From Hymenopellis radicata (Eukaryota > Basidiomycota > Agaricomycetes > Agaricales > Physalacriaceae), in assembly GCA_015501595.1 (NCBI GenBank), contig JADNRX010000138.1:1-64000 (forward strand): a stretch of DNA of 64,000 nucleotides, read 5' to 3'. Positions 40,490 to 52,300 of the stretch are shown here, piece after piece. The stretch's first letter is position 1, and each line of letters begins with the position of its first letter. The position numbers were made by a program, and so were the translations under genes. The notes under the pieces were generated by a model. The model was not told where the DNA came from and did no database searches. It was given only the letters and a program-made list of their open reading frames with translations.

Positions 40490-41147
40490 GTCCTGCAGCG
40501 GCGGCTGCTGCTATTGTTCCCGTGGAGACGACGACGTCTCCTGGCCCATCGATGCCGACACAAAGTCGAGCACGAGGTCGCCGACATGCAGTCGAGCGAT
40601 GCTGCTGTCGTCGCCGACTTAAAGTCGAGCGACGCAGTGGTGATAGTGGTAGTGAGAACGAGAGAGACGCCCGATCACACGCTTACGCGTACGTTCGGAT
40701 GGCGGCCCGGTACGCCGAATAACATCAAATATATGTTTTTAAGGTCAAAAAAATACAGAAAAATACCGGAAAAATACAGAAAAAATGCGGGTGTTAGGCG
40801 GGTGTCTGAGCACGGGTACTCGCGGCCCAAAGCCAGACACCCGCACTCGGGTACCCACCCGTGCACACACCCTACCCGGCACTGGCATACACTCGACACC
40901 CGGGTGTGAGTGCCGAGTGCACCCGGGTGCACACTTAAACACCTGACACTCGTGCCCAGGTCTAGTCGTCGCATCATCTGCCAGAATTGGAATCTGGGCA
41001 AATGCCCATCTCCGTGCCCGGGTAGCCGTGTACACGGTACTTGCAGTGAGTGCGGAGGAAAGCACACCGCCAAAAGCCACCCAGCCTGCCTCGTCCTCCT
41101 CGAAGCCAAGCGAGCTGTCAGTCGTGCAGGACCGAGTTCAGGCGGCA

Positions 41148-42571
41148 ATGTCGAAGCCTAAATCGTTGAAGCGTAAATCCGATGCTGTACCACCACCTCC
41201 ACGCTTTAAGCGTGGCTATGTATTTACTACGAATGTACCATTACAATCAAAAGCTCCTCCGAGCATTTCTTCCACTTATACTGCTCCTCCACTTCCTTTA
41301 CCTCCTGAACATATTCGCAATGATCCTACCATTCAGCAGTCTCTTGCTGCTGTTGCCAACTATATCGAGGTCAGCACACCAATCAATGTTGACCGCTTTG
41401 AGCGACTTCTGGCCAATCATCCCAATCAACCCTTTGTGAAGTCTATTACTCGTTCGCTTCGTGAAGGGTTTTGGCCATTGCATGACGGTGAGTGGGAAGC
41501 GCACCTCAAAGAGCAGATCAAAGACAATTACTCTACTGAGGAGCGCGATCTCACTGAGCTGCGCAAACACCGTGATCAAGAAGTCGCTGCGGGTCGCTGG
41601 TCACCTGCGCTTCCAGAGGGCTTTAAGCTCCTTCCTGGTATGCGCCTGTCACCCATGTTCGTGGTGTGGCAGAAAGGTAAACCACGTGTCGTCATGGACC
41701 ATACTGGCAATGGTCTTAATGAGGGCATTGCGAGAGAGGATGCAAAAGTGAAGTACGACGACATGCACTCCTTTGGGCAGGTACTGCATGACGTCCTTCA
41801 AACTCACCCTCACGAGGAAATCCTGCTCTTCAAGAGTGACATCTCGAAGGCATTCCTCAATCTCCCTGTTCATCCCATCTGGCAACTGCAGCAGGTCGTC
41901 ATCGTTGACGGTCGCCATTATATTGTGCGCCATCTCATCTTTGGAAGTCGTGCATCTCCATACTGCTGGTGCTCATTCTCCGGTCTGGTTAACTGGATCG
42001 CTTGGGAACTTGACGTACTCGGCTTGCACGACTACATGGATGACTACTATGGCTGGGACACCAGTCGCAATCTAGTACTCTTTCATGGACAGCGACGTCC
42101 ACATCGTCAAGTCCAGCTTCTTCTCTTGTGGGACTCTCTTGGCATTCCCTATGAGGACAAGAAGCAAGAGCACGGTCGTCAGCTCAAGATTATTGGTTTC
42201 TGGATCTACAGCTCCATTTCCCTCACTCCAGACTCCATCACAGACATGATCACTAGAATCGAGTCGTTCTTGTCTGTTGTCAAACCTCCTCTCAAGGAAT
42301 GGCTATCCTTGGGTGGTTATCTCAACTGGGCTTTGAATGTGCTGCCTTGGGCACGGCCAGCACTTACAGAGCTCTATCGCAAGATCAGCGGTAAAACCCT
42401 GCAGTACAAAGGCATTCCATTGAACCTTGAGGTTAGATCTGACCTCACTTGGTTTGTCAATGCATTGCGACACTGTATCGGAGTGCGCTTCGTCAATGCG
42501 CAGGCTTGGGATGATACAGAGGCTGATATGGTCTGTTGGACAGACGCTAGCAATCTGGGCCTTTCCTTTGT
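41148..42571 (+). pseudogene. Ngaro copy 3: reverse transcriptase, 3'-truncated
   Basis: Starts MSKPKSLKRKS as in the other copies; RT motifs FKSDISKAF, FGSRASPYCW and YMDDYYGWD are intact. A small in-frame deletion changes FWLDAIYGSIS to FWIYSSIS. The RNase H domain stops after WTDASNLGLSFV at the junction with A2. Not expected to be functional alone. Confidence 0.85.
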
Positions 42572-43531
42572 TCGATGTAAATGCGGATTCCAAGGGTAGG
42601 GAGCATTTTCAGAGGCCTCTGCACGCCCCACACCTCTCCATACCCCTATACCTAACTCCCTGCTTCAGGGAGTCCACTCAGTTAGCTTAACCGAGTCAAA
42701 TCATCATTTGGTCAAAAATCTGCATTGTTTGACTAAATGCTGACTTTCTGCTGCTATTACTGCAGCTACTCCATCCTCTGAGCTCTTCCTAGACTTGTCT
42801 AGCCTGTGTCTGGTATTGTAGTAACAACAGAGGCCACTCACAGGGCGCCCTAGAAGGTTTAGGCAAAAGTTCCCACGCTCTGCCTTCTGCCTCTTACCAT
42901 CACCTTCTCCCAGAGGCAAGCAGTTCGTGATCCCTCCAGTCCTCCTGCTCAGGACTGATGCCATACCCCTCTAGAGCACTGTCTGAAGCCGCCTAGCCAG
43001 CCCCAAAACCAGTCCAGACAGGCCCAAAGTGTCCAATTTGTGGGAAATTCACACTTTTGCTCTCCCAGGCAAGCAGCACTTGCTCTACCCAGTCCTCTTG
43101 CTCAGGACTGATGCATTGGCACCCTAGAAGTCTATTGGAACCATTTGCCACAGCCCCAGAGCCCTACAGCTCTTCCTGCTCCCTCTGCTTCCAGTATGTG
43201 CCAATGTCTCATATCCAGCTCTTCAGAGCTGATGCCTTTTGTGCTCAGATACCCATTCCTTTTCAAGGACTCCTTATCAAGAACACTTCTGTGGGCTATC
43301 TGGTCACAGGTGCGCTCTCTGCACTGTCTCACTCCCCTCCAGCTAATCTGTGTTATCTGGTCACAGTTAGCTCCGCTTTTTTGCGTCCCCTCCCACCTCT
43401 CCCACTGTAATTACAGTAACTACATTTCATGTATTATCTACCATGTACTGTAAGGCACTTTACGATACACTTAATTGATGAGGCCCTTGGGGTCCGATTT
43501 GGCCTAACTCCGTGTGATCTGAAAGCATAGG
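42572..43531 (+). repeat. Ngaro copy 3 A2 and B2 repeats
   Basis: A2 begins TCGATGTAAATGCGG; B2 is 43453-43531. Slightly more diverged than in copies 1 and 2 (GATACACTTAAT in B2). Confidence 0.85.
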
Positions 43532-43589
43532 CAGTACCGAAAGCTAGGCACCCTCACTTCAAAGAAGCTATCATCCAGTGTCGTTCCAG

Positions 43590-44280
43590 AAGGTAGTGTT
43601 CAGTGCACCATCATCTTTATTTGGGGAATAATCGTTGTCGTTGTTCGAGGTGTGGCCGTCATTGTTACATGGTCGTGGTCGTTCGAGGTCTGGACTCTGG
43701 TTGTCATCATTGTGCGAGGTCTGGTGGCGGTTGTTTGAGGAATGTTCGTCCTTATTATTCGTGGGTGTCGTCATCATCGTTCGGAGCACTGGTCATCGTT
43801 GTTCAGGGTAACATTGTTGTTCGGGGTCACTGTCATTGTCATCACTGTTGGGGGAAGCCGTGCTGAAGACGTTGTCGTCGTAGGAGAGCCTTTCTGACTC
43901 GTCATTGTGGAAGTTCATCCTGGCAGCGTATTCACTGTTGCTCGCGGAGTTCGGATCAAGTCATTGCAGGAGTCGTATCGAGCAGTCACCATCACTGTCA
44001 TTGTATTAGGTCGATGCCGTTAGGTGTCACGTCGTAGTTGTCATTATTGTATTGAGTCGGAATGTCGTCGTCGTATTGTTGCCATCACTGTAAGTTCTGG
44101 TGGTCATCAGTAGTCGTTGTCCTCATCGAAGGTGGGTCCTCTTCCATGGCCAAGAGGTCCTCGACATCCGTCGGGTAGTGCACACCTGCGTTTAATGGCA
44201 GTGTTAGGAGAGATAACGTCTATCTGGAATGGCATGGTTACGGATGTGCCATTGTGCATGCAAGTCGAAGTTGGTGGGAG
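43590..44280. repeat. GTCGTTGTTCG-type low-complexity tract in copy B
   Basis: Degenerate GTCATCGTTGTTCGAGG words; the counterpart of 15690-16200 in copy A. No gene. Confidence 0.55.
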
Positions 44281-44480
44281 CATGCTTGCTGTAGTTGAGG
44301 GTGTGCTCGTTGTGGAGGGCATGCTCGGCGTTGTTGAGGGCATGGTCGTCATAGAGCAGGGCGTAGTCATCGTGGAGCAGAGCGAAGTTGTCGTGGAGCA
44401 GAGCGTAGTCGTCGTGGAGCAGGGTGTGGTCGTCGTGGAGGAGGGTGGTTGTCGTGGAGAAGGGTGGTCGTTGTAGATGA
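44281..44480. repeat. 21-bp tandem repeat
   Basis: About nine units of the type GTAGTCGTCGTGGAGCAGAG plus C. Because the unit is a multiple of three, the minus strand carries an open frame (194 codons, 44107-44691) of heptads such as LCSTTTT. I judge the frame to be a by-product of the repeat. Confidence 0.8.
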
Positions 44481-44683
44481 GGGCGTGTCGTCGTGTCAGT
44501 GGTGGTAGTAGACCAAGTTGAACACGTACCCAAATCGGGAGAAAAGTCAACTGACACGTGATGTAAAAGTGCACACGTGGCACCAGCATGATGGACTTGG
44601 GAAAAGAAAAGAATCGGCACCATGCGACGCAGGGGTAATGATTCGGAGACTGCAATCTGGGAACAGAAAACAGGGAGCAGGCG

Positions 44684-45099
44684 TAGAGCATGCCACGAGT
44701 CTAAACCCAGGTCCGGCGGGTTGAGTTTGCGCGAGTTTGCATATCAGAAGTCCAGACTTGCGACTTGTCTTAAACTTGCGAGTCGCAGGTTTAAAACTCG
44801 TGAATTTGCGAGTTTTTGACGAGTTTTAAGCTATAACCCACTCATATCCCCTTCAACTGAGGTCAAACTAGTGCAAACATCATCTCTATAGCCTATTGCA
44901 GCTCTGTTGAATCATATTTATATGTATAACATGGTTTATATGCATAATATTATATCTTAACTGACTACCGGAACCTGTGCAAGTACTTGCAGAATGCTTC
45001 AACCTCAAACCTGCGACTTGCGCGAACCCGGGTCGCGAGTCGCGAGTCGCAGGTTACCTGCGAGTTACCTGCACTGGCCGAAACTCATGGCATGCTCTA
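44684..45099. mobile_element. TAGAGCATGCC-family hAT-like MITE, 416 bp
   Basis: TIRs TAGAGCATGCCACGAGT and inverse TAGAGCATGCCATGAGT. Flanks share gcaggcg (seven bases; an eighth is ambiguous because it equals the TIR edge). The interior has GCGAGTCGCGAGTCGCAGG-type palindromic words. Inserted in CATCAGG copy B. Confidence 0.88.
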
Positions 45100-45490
45100 G
45101 CAGGCGTACATCAGGACAGAATATAGGAGACTTACGATTCAATACGTCTACGCTAGAGTCTTTAAAATCTAAGTCCAAGATGGCACCTCCTCCCAACCAT
45201 GGGCCCACAAAGCCCTGCTCAAGGTCGGCCTGGCTCTAAATGGGCCCGTGCTTGGGTGAGGCGTCATCGGTCATCGAGAACAGCACCTTAAATGCGTGAG
45301 CGCAACGATAGGTTTCAAATTGGGAGGGCCGTTGTGGATAGAAGTAAATAGAAAGGACGCACGACGCGATGCTGCCCGTCTACAGATGGAACAGCATCTA
45401 TTCCTCTAGTGACGGCTCCTATAGAGCCCATTCATGGTTGCAGCGCGGGCGCGGGCGTTGCCTCAGTTAACGACGTCATTCATGCAAAGT

Positions 45491-45516
45491 GCGGCCTGCT
45501 TTGACAGGGCTTACAC
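45491..45516 (-). other. GTAAGCCC hairpin, copy 13
   Basis: Minus strand: GCC, bulged C, TG, loop TCAAAG, CA, GGC, then CGC. Position equals 16825-16850 in copy A, with a different but paired inner stem. Confidence 0.55.
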
Positions 45517-46050
45517 AACGGTTGGCCAGCTATGCCAGTCAGAAAAAGAGACAAAGAATAGAATGGCGAGGAGAGGGTGGAAACAATTGATGAAAGTAGA
45601 TAGTGGTGGTAGAAGAATGAGTGATGTCGACGTCCGAACAGTGCTTAATTACTGTTTGGATCGCCGGGCCTGTCTCCGCTCCATCGTTCAACGCGTCGTA
45701 GACGTTGAACGCGAGCCAATAGCTGCCTGAAAATGTTAGACTGCACAGCCAGTAAAGTTCACTAAATGTTTGATTGAAATTTTTATTGACCGAGTTGCGG
45801 TACAATGCACTGAACTCAATGCGAGCCATGGACAATGTAAGTTATCGTCTCCTCTACTAAAAAATCACTGAAAAAATAAAATACTCTAAATAGGTATGGG
45901 AACACATTCCGCTAAATGAGAAGTCTCAGTTCACCTCTGTTACAGTGCTGGAGACTGTACAAGTCGTCGAAAACCACTCGGACTAATCATCTGAGTGGTG
46001 ATCACGCAGACATTTCGGGTCTAACTCTTGTTTATACCACCACGACGCAT

Positions 46051-46074
46051 ACGTAAGCCCTCATATTGAGGCCA
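46051..46074 (+). other. CGTAAGCCC hairpin, copy 14
   Basis: GCC, bulged C, TCA, loop TAT, TGA, GGC. Confidence 0.6.
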
Positions 46075-46599
46075 CTCTGTCCGTCGTGCGGCCTTGAAGT
46101 GACGTTTACGACAATGTCCTGGCTGCTAGAGCCTGCCATGTAAGCCCGGTGACCAACAAGAACACAACGAATCGACGGCACCCAAAAATGAGTGCTCTCC
46201 CGGGCTCTGCAAACAGCCTCGAATGGGCAGATGGCAATGGCTAGCGATGGCTTTCGGAGAGCAAAACCCTGTGCAGAACGAGCTGCTGCCCCTTCTGCAT
46301 ATGTAGGTACGTCTTGACTGCTTAAACTCTTTTATGTGCTAACTAAATTTTGTCTAGTTTTTGTTTCTTACTCTCGAACAACGCTTTAGATCGACATCAA
46401 GGAGACTGACAACCCACCGCAACGAGACAGCGTGACTCTGCCGTCAACCTCAGTTCTGCTCCTGTCACCACGGCGAACGACTGGCGATGCGACTTTGTGA
46501 TGAGCTTTGTTTCCGCCATCATCCCATATTCCTCATTATTTTGTTGGATTTGCGAGCTTGATGAGCAGTCATTTTGGCGCTCTTAGCACTGCTGCGTAT

Positions 46600-46625
46600 G
46601 CGTAAGCCCTCGCGTTTGAGGCCGC
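46600..46625 (+). other. GCGTAAGCCC hairpin, copy 15
   Basis: GCC, bulged C, TC, loop, GA, GGC, then CGC. Confidence 0.55.
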
Positions 46626-46811
46626 TCTGTCACATTTTGTGGACCTGGAGTCTGCTCGAGCAGCGACGGCGATATCCTTCTCTGGGTTTCAACACCATAT
46701 GCTGTCAAAGCTTGTAGCCGTGCTGGGTTGGGCAGGACAACCGTCTGCTCCTCTAGCACTGCCATCACTTCAGTGGGCTTCGTGCCATCATCACACAAAT
46801 CACTGTTCTTC

Positions 46812-46835
46812 ACATAAGCCCTCGTACTGAGGTCG
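46812..46835 (+). other. ATAAGCCC hairpin, copy 16
   Basis: GCC, bulged C, TC, loop GTACT, GA, GGT (one G-T wobble). Confidence 0.5.
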
Positions 46836-48756
46836 TTCTGTCCGATATGCAGGCTTGACGCGACGTACTGGAACGCGCAGGTCCTTCGACGGCGAGTGGC
46901 GGATGACCTCAGAACTAGACGTTGCTGACAGCGATGCCGCGCCCTGGCCATCATCGCATCGCGCATTCTTCACATCCTACATGCGCCTCATTCCATCCCA
47001 TGGTCAGCGTCGTCGACACCTCACGACGAGGACGAGTTCTGGAATACAGATGATGTGATCCTATTCATGAAGGGTACTAGTGATTCTATCCTCAAACAGC
47101 TTTTGCTTATCAAGACCATCTACAGAAATCTCTAGTGACGGTGTAAGATGCGTGTCCCGATAACATGCTCGATGTACTAAGCTTACGTAAAACACGAATA
47201 CGGTGGACGTGATATTCCCTGCTTGGCCCGTGTTACTTTACATGAACCCGGCTCTCGGAAAATATCTTTTGGAAGGTCTGTTCCGATATAGCGTGATTTA
47301 GTGAGTCCGGTCCTAATCCGAATTCTTTACACAATCTAACGTACTTGCGTGCAGAATGTATTGGCCTTGCTAGACTGTCTTCTGGGTTCTTTCATCGGCC
47401 AATGTTCTCTTCCTTGGGCCGCGATTACTTGCCAAGTAAACGGCGAACACGACACCCTTACTGTCGATGACGGCTGTACATCTGCCTCCTCGGCCTCCTT
47501 GGCTTCCATGGGGCCGTACCAGTACAATGCCAGCACCTCAACAACCTGCCGTGAAATACCGTTCGCCGCCTCCTCTTCTTGAGCCCACCGCACTCGAAGC
47601 CGGCACGAGCACTGCAGCGCTCTAGGCTTCGTTTGTGGCGCGCATGGTGGCGGAGAAACCCGTTGATAGCTTACAGTTAATGAAGTTCCAGTTGCTATCA
47701 ACAGGGGGTTATCGCTCATAGAGCAATTAGCTATGCTGACTTTCTTTTCTTCATAACCTGTATCTTTCGTATGAGGTATGACTGACACACTTTTGTATGT
47801 CATGTCGCCTCAGTGAAAAAGTTCATCATTATGCTTACTGTAATAATACTTGTCTTCGAAGTTCATAGTGCTTGCTGAGGTTTTACATGGTCACTACCAG
47901 AGACATCTGAGTTGCCTGGGGGAAATGACTGTAATTAGTTTGCCTTCAAGTTGTCTACAGTCATCATAAGTTGAGAGGTGCACATGCTGATGCTTTGAGT
48001 AGCCTTGAAGCAAACTTAAGTGAATCAGGGTAACTCAAGCTTGGAATTGCTACAGTCTAAGTGTTGAGACAGCCAAAGATGTCTTGGGATGCCTCAGTAC
48101 CCTCTGGTTGACCACTGTGACAGTGAATAGCTCAAGCAGCCTCTGGCCCACAGGCCGTTTCCTGATGGAACACCCGTGCTGACACTCTACTCGAGTGCGA
48201 TACACACTCGGCCGAGTGCGGGTGCACTCGGGTGCATATTTAAGCACCCAACACTCGCGCCCATGTCTAGTATTGACAATACGGGTCCTCGTCTGCCAAG
48301 TTGTTGAAGTACTTGCCCGTCTGGGTTTCGAAGTAGTCTTCAGACTTGGGCGAGGCTTCCGGCTCAGGCGTGGGCTCGTTGTCTGCTGTGGGGGATGGAG
48401 GACGCTCGCCGGACTCCGCTTCGTCGTTTATGAAGCCCTGCACGATCTCGAAGATTACCGCATCCACCCAATGCAGCAGACTAAAGTGCTCGTTTTCATC
48501 TTTGGGGCGGCGCTGCAGTCTTTGTACGACTGCACGAACAATGCCCATGTCGCGCCTGCCGCTCTGGCCATTCAACGCTTCGAAAATAAGGTTGGGGCTC
48601 TTAGCCAGCATGAAGGCGACTGGCTGGTCGAGCGGGAAGTTGTATTTGGCGAGAATGTCGGCGTTGCCGATGTAGAGGAAGGCGGGCTCATCGTTGGCGG
48701 ACATAGCGAGTATTTGGGGGTAGACGTAAGAGAGCAAACAGTTTTATCCGTTGTGC

Positions 48757-48768
48757 TCTTTATAAATT
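48757..48768 (-). promoter_or_regulatory. TATA-like element of the split gene
   Basis: The minus strand reads AATTTATAAAGAGC about 60 bp upstream of the chosen start codon (48701), a plausible core promoter position. Confidence 0.4.
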
Positions 48769-48779
48769 ATTTCTGGTCC

Positions 48780-49380
48780 ACTTCTCGGCTATTTCCGGGC
48801 TGCGGGCGCTTCTTTCCTAGCAACGGAACTTAAAATCCTTCTTAGCTTAACAACGAAGGATCTGCTTCAGCTTCCTTGTTGCTTACGCCCAGAACTTTAG
48901 TTCTGAGCGAATTCTAGTGCATGAATGGGCATGTTTCTTGCATTTCGTGCCCAACTTGAATCCTGATTTTGAAAATTGACTGGTCTTGAGAGGAATACTA
49001 CTGTACCCTTTTCTTTCTTTTTCTTTACATGGTGTTTGCGCCATCTATGTAACTTCTCTAGCCTTTGTTATAATGAAAGAAGACTAAGCTTATACGCCTT
49101 GTAAACATTTACTAGAACCTTTCTAAATCTTGAGGTTTTAAACTGTTTTCAAGTATTCAAGCCACCCACTGTTAAGTGTGAAGCATGGCAACAAGTAAGA
49201 CCATTAGCTACTTAAGTTCATTAAGTAACCTTCTTTATGCAACTTAAAGATATCCTTGTTGTCTGTATTAAGGTCGACGACTTGCGTGACTTAGAATCCA
49301 TAAGGCACTTTTGACAATTTTGTTATAGACTTTATTGACACTGTCTCTTATCGCATTAAGTCTGTTATGGAATTTCGTTT
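48780..49380. other. Intergenic; no gene recognised
   Basis: AT-rich upstream region of the split gene merging into the 3' flank of the gypsy fossil. No LTR was identified. Confidence 0.45.
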
Positions 49381-52300
49381 TCAAGTTAATTGGGCCCCTT
49401 CGTGAATAGAAAGGTAAGACACGAAATTCGCAATCTTTCCATCTAAGAGGATATCGTTCAAGTCACATAGTACATAGTTCTCAGCAGTAATCCTTATAAC
49501 TACTACATAAGGTCCCATAAATCGTTTTTTGAACTTTGAGTTGAGTTCGTCCTCTATGCGAGTATTCCTGACTAGTATCATTTCCTCAGTCTTGAATACC
49601 CAGTTTGGCATTGTATTCTTGAACTGTTCTATGAATCGTTCTGCAGTCTTCTTCTTAGCTGCTGTTACTCTTTTCTTTATAGCTGCTACATCTTGAGCGT
49701 ATTTAGCTATAAGTCTTGCCCTATAAGCAACTAAGTCTGAGTGTGATATTATCTTATCTGGCGAATCAACAAGCCAAGTCACCTCTATGTAGTCCAACGG
49801 AAGAATCAGTTCGCTTCCCGTTTACCGCATACAAGGGTGAACAACCAAGTTTACGTTTGACTGTAATTCTCTCTGCCCATAGGACTTCATATAGGTAGGC
49901 AGACCACATGCTTGGGTCACCTTTACAAACTTTGAAGAGTGATTATCTTATATCCCAATACCCACGTTCTACTTTTCCATTGGCTTGTTTATTATAGGCT
50001 GTAATAAGAATGCCTTTAATGTCATACTTTTCTTCTACGTATCACATTGCTTTCTTAATAAGATAGGCCGCATCCACAAGTGACTACATTACGTGAGCGT
50101 AACATACGTGACAGTAACGGCGCGAAATTTTTGGGAACCGCTTTTGCACTGTGGCGTAATTTTTATACTAACAGCGAAGAGTTATCCTGTCTCCTATCTA
50201 CATCAGAAGTATAATTGTGTATAGTTCCGGACCTCCAAAATGATTATTGACACGATGGAACTCATTGATCAAGTGATTCAAGTCAGGGACCTTTGGTCCA
50301 GAGTCCCGACATAACCGAGGTGATGGCCAAAAGTGGCAGCGATCACATCCGGCCGATCTAGTAAGGCGATCGAGAGGTGCAACGACAATTTGCGCACTAA
50401 GCGGTGGTCTGTCAATGCTTTTGCCACTGCGCCACATAATGCACGTGATTACATTATTACTATATAAGGAAACGTGAAAATTTCTAATGAATTTTCAAAG
50501 ACTGCACCAGCATGAACAGAATGTAAAAAGAAACACTTTTGAGAAAATCCTCATAAAACATTTTATTGAAGATATATAATGACAATCTGCTACTCAAACC
50601 TGCTAGTATATACTCCTAGGCATCTTTCCTCAGTTCTGCTTTGGTAAGATGTCCCGCCCCTGTCAGATAGTAGAGGCGAGAAAGTAATGTCACACTAAGA
50701 TTACATGATGTCGTCACTTGTGGATGCGGCCTATCTTAGATGGACTGTTATCTGTAATGATTTCTCTAATACAACACCATTTTGATAGAACTTCTTCAAA
50801 TAGTCAGTCTCCTAAGGTTTCAGCTGTCTCTTCTTTAAGTGCTCGGGCTTCAGGTTAATCTGATAAGTTACATCGAGCTATTGTCACTGCGCTGTAACTG
50901 AAATACTTATTATCTTCCGTGGCTAATCCTTTCTTAGAAGTCTTGCCATTTTTGTTTGGTGAGTCAGTTGACTTATCCATTCGGAAGGTATCTACATAGG
51001 CTTTCTCAAAGATCTCTGGAGTTGAGGTGATCCTTGGTTCCATATGTATATTCTTCTTTTGCCTTTTCTGACAGAGAATACAGGTTTTAATATACCAATT
51101 GATATCAATTTCTGAAGTGGATCATCAGAATCTTAACTGAATCAAGTGTCTAACTGAATACTGGTCTTTATGATCGTTCTTATTATGTATGACCTTGCAG
51201 ACAGCCATTCGTTCTGGTTTTTGTAACACTCGCTTATATTCTCCTTTCTTATCTGTTTTGTAAAGTTTTTCATTTCTAACGAAGAAATCTTTCTCTGCCC
51301 ACTCTTGCATCTTATCAAGTAATAACAGATTTAAGTCCTTGTTTTCCGCGTGCAGTTTGTTTTCTAAGTAGGGTTGTACATATAGTAATATGACTTTCCA
51401 AGTTTTCTCTCTTTCAGATCGGCCTTGGTCTGGGAAGTTAGGAATGTCTATTCACTTCTCAATGTCTTCTACCGCCACTGAGGTTGCTTGTAAGATTTTA
51501 TTGTTCATTGACCACGGAGGAATTTTCGAGCTTTCCGTTCTGTTGGGAAGCAAGCCTTGTAGAAATTCTGTTCGTGTATCAATGTCATTTTTGAATTTCT
51601 CAAAGTCTAGAGGCCGATCTGCTTATGGCATCTTCGAGTCTTCTTCGTACTCCAGTTCTAAGGTATCATCTGGTTCATCGTAGACTATTATTGAGTCCTT
51701 TTCTAAAGGAGGTCTTCTACTCAAACCATCGGATCTGTGAACCTTTTCGAGTACATGTACCAACGTAAAATGATACATTAAAATATCTTCTGCCCATCTT
51801 TATAGATTGACATTTGTTAGGGAGTCTATGTTAGATAGCATATCCTTGATGTACTTTGTGTCTACTTCTATACGAAGCTTTCTACACCCTAAGAGATAGT
51901 ACTTACAGTGAGCTAATGCTTAATGTAAGCTAAACAGTTCTCTTTTTGCTTGAGAGTATTTTGCTTGTGTATCATTTAGAGTAATAAACATAAACTTGGC
52001 GAAGTTCGTTTTCTTTTCATCTTCAGAATCTTTCTGTGATAAATAGAACTCAATAGCCTGGTAGGATGTATCAACTAATAATGTTATAGAGGAATTCTAA
52101 TTGTAACGGAGTGACTTTAACATTGGACAGTTTGTGATAGCATTTTTCAAGGCTTGCATTGAAGCCTTTTCTTTTGGTCCTCACTGGAAGAGTATCGCAC
52201 CTTTGTTTAATCTATTCATGGCATATGCTTTGACTGCATAGTCTTTTATGAAGGCACAGAAGATTCCCGTGGTTCTGAGGAAGAATTTGACGTGAGTTAA

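Larger units (their letters stand above)
39925..40964. mobile_element. TAGACCTGGG-family hAT-like element, complete (1040 bp)
   Basis: TIRs TAGACCTGGGCACGAGTG and exact inverse; perfect 8-bp target duplication gtcgtcgc at 39917-39924 and 40965-40972; copy 2 of Ngaro (30784-30794) shows the unoccupied site. Subterminal zones are dense in GTGCACTCG, CACCCGGGTG and CACTCGAGTG. Two GTAAGCCC hairpins lie inside. No coding capacity. Confidence 0.93.
38861..41161 (+). pseudogene. Ngaro copy 3: Gag-like gene, 5'-deleted and interrupted
   Basis: Frame equal to residues 47 onward of the copy 2 protein, open until 39924, then broken by the 1040-bp hAT element, then resumed at 40973 with the Cys/His cluster to the stop at 41159-41161. 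No start codon in the proper place. Confidence 0.8.
38778..43531 (+). mobile_element. Ngaro copy 3: internally deleted, non-autonomous, with a nested hAT
   Basis: Starts with 83 bp of A1 and jumps straight into the gag-like frame at the position of 29733 in copy 2. It continues with gag and RT sequence to 42571, where the RNase H part is cut and joined directly to A2 (42572), then B2 (43453-43531). A1 remainder, gag start, recombinase gene and B1 are missing. A hAT-like element sits at 39925-40964. Both outer ends are the genuine Ngaro ends, so it could have moved as a deletion derivative. Confidence 0.85.
38319..48167. mobile_element. CATCAGG-family TIR element, copy B, with Ngaro copy 3 and a MITE inside
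   Basis: Left end CATCAGGAAACAGG; right end inverse CATCAGGAAACGGC. The dinucleotide ga flanks both ends. Left subterminal DNA has ATACTCAAGGTATCTCAT repeated three times (38482-38540). Subtracting Ngaro copy 3 (4754 bp) and the MITE (416 bp) leaves about 4.7 kb, matching copy A (4.5 kb). Blocks 45360-45960 and 46050-46900 align in order with 16680-17290 and 17660-18660 of copy A. No coding sequence recognised in 46900-48160. Confidence 0.75.
36926..48269. mobile_element. TAGACCTGGG-family hAT-like element with 10 kb of nested insertions
   Basis: Left end TAGACCTGGGCAAGAGTG; right end inverse TAGACATGGGCGCGAGTG at 48252-48269. Perfect 8-bp target duplication gtattgac at 36918-36925 and 48270-48277, and the disrupted gene's frame continues exactly across it. 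Own sequence is 36926-37112, 37499-38318 and 48168-48269, about 1.1 kb, the same size as the intact relative at 39925-40964. Nested inside are a TACTGTAG MITE and a CATCAGG element that itself holds Ngaro copy 3. Non-coding. Confidence 0.88.
35306..48701 (-). pseudogene. Single gene split by three insertions: Zn-cluster and coiled-coil protein of unknown function
   Basis: Start near 48701 (MSANDEPAF; an upstream Met is at 48737). Exon 1 runs 48701-48270, jumps an 11.3-kb insertion and resumes at 36917 in the same frame (DEDPYCQY then LLMEGQAEEI). Two introns follow (about 36838-36785; about 36666-36610). Then come an acidic/basic region, a 262-bp insertion (36169-36430), the frame again from RARASSS, and a Cys-rich segment ending CCEECLQRKIKC, matching half of a Zn2Cys6 cluster (C-x2-C-x6-C). 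A 370-bp insertion (35440-35809) comes next, then a coiled coil (IEDLEYLVADLQERLETLEN) ending in TAG near 35310. Damage apart from insertions: a 10-bp duplication at 35967-35986 shifts the frame, and one TAA lies after RSGT. The Zn cluster suggests DNA binding, but no homolog can be named. Confidence 0.75.

Noticed and set aside
48267..48737. 48267-48737 as a complete small gene
   Set aside because: Its stop codon is created by the first bases of the hAT insertion; the host frame continues at 36917.
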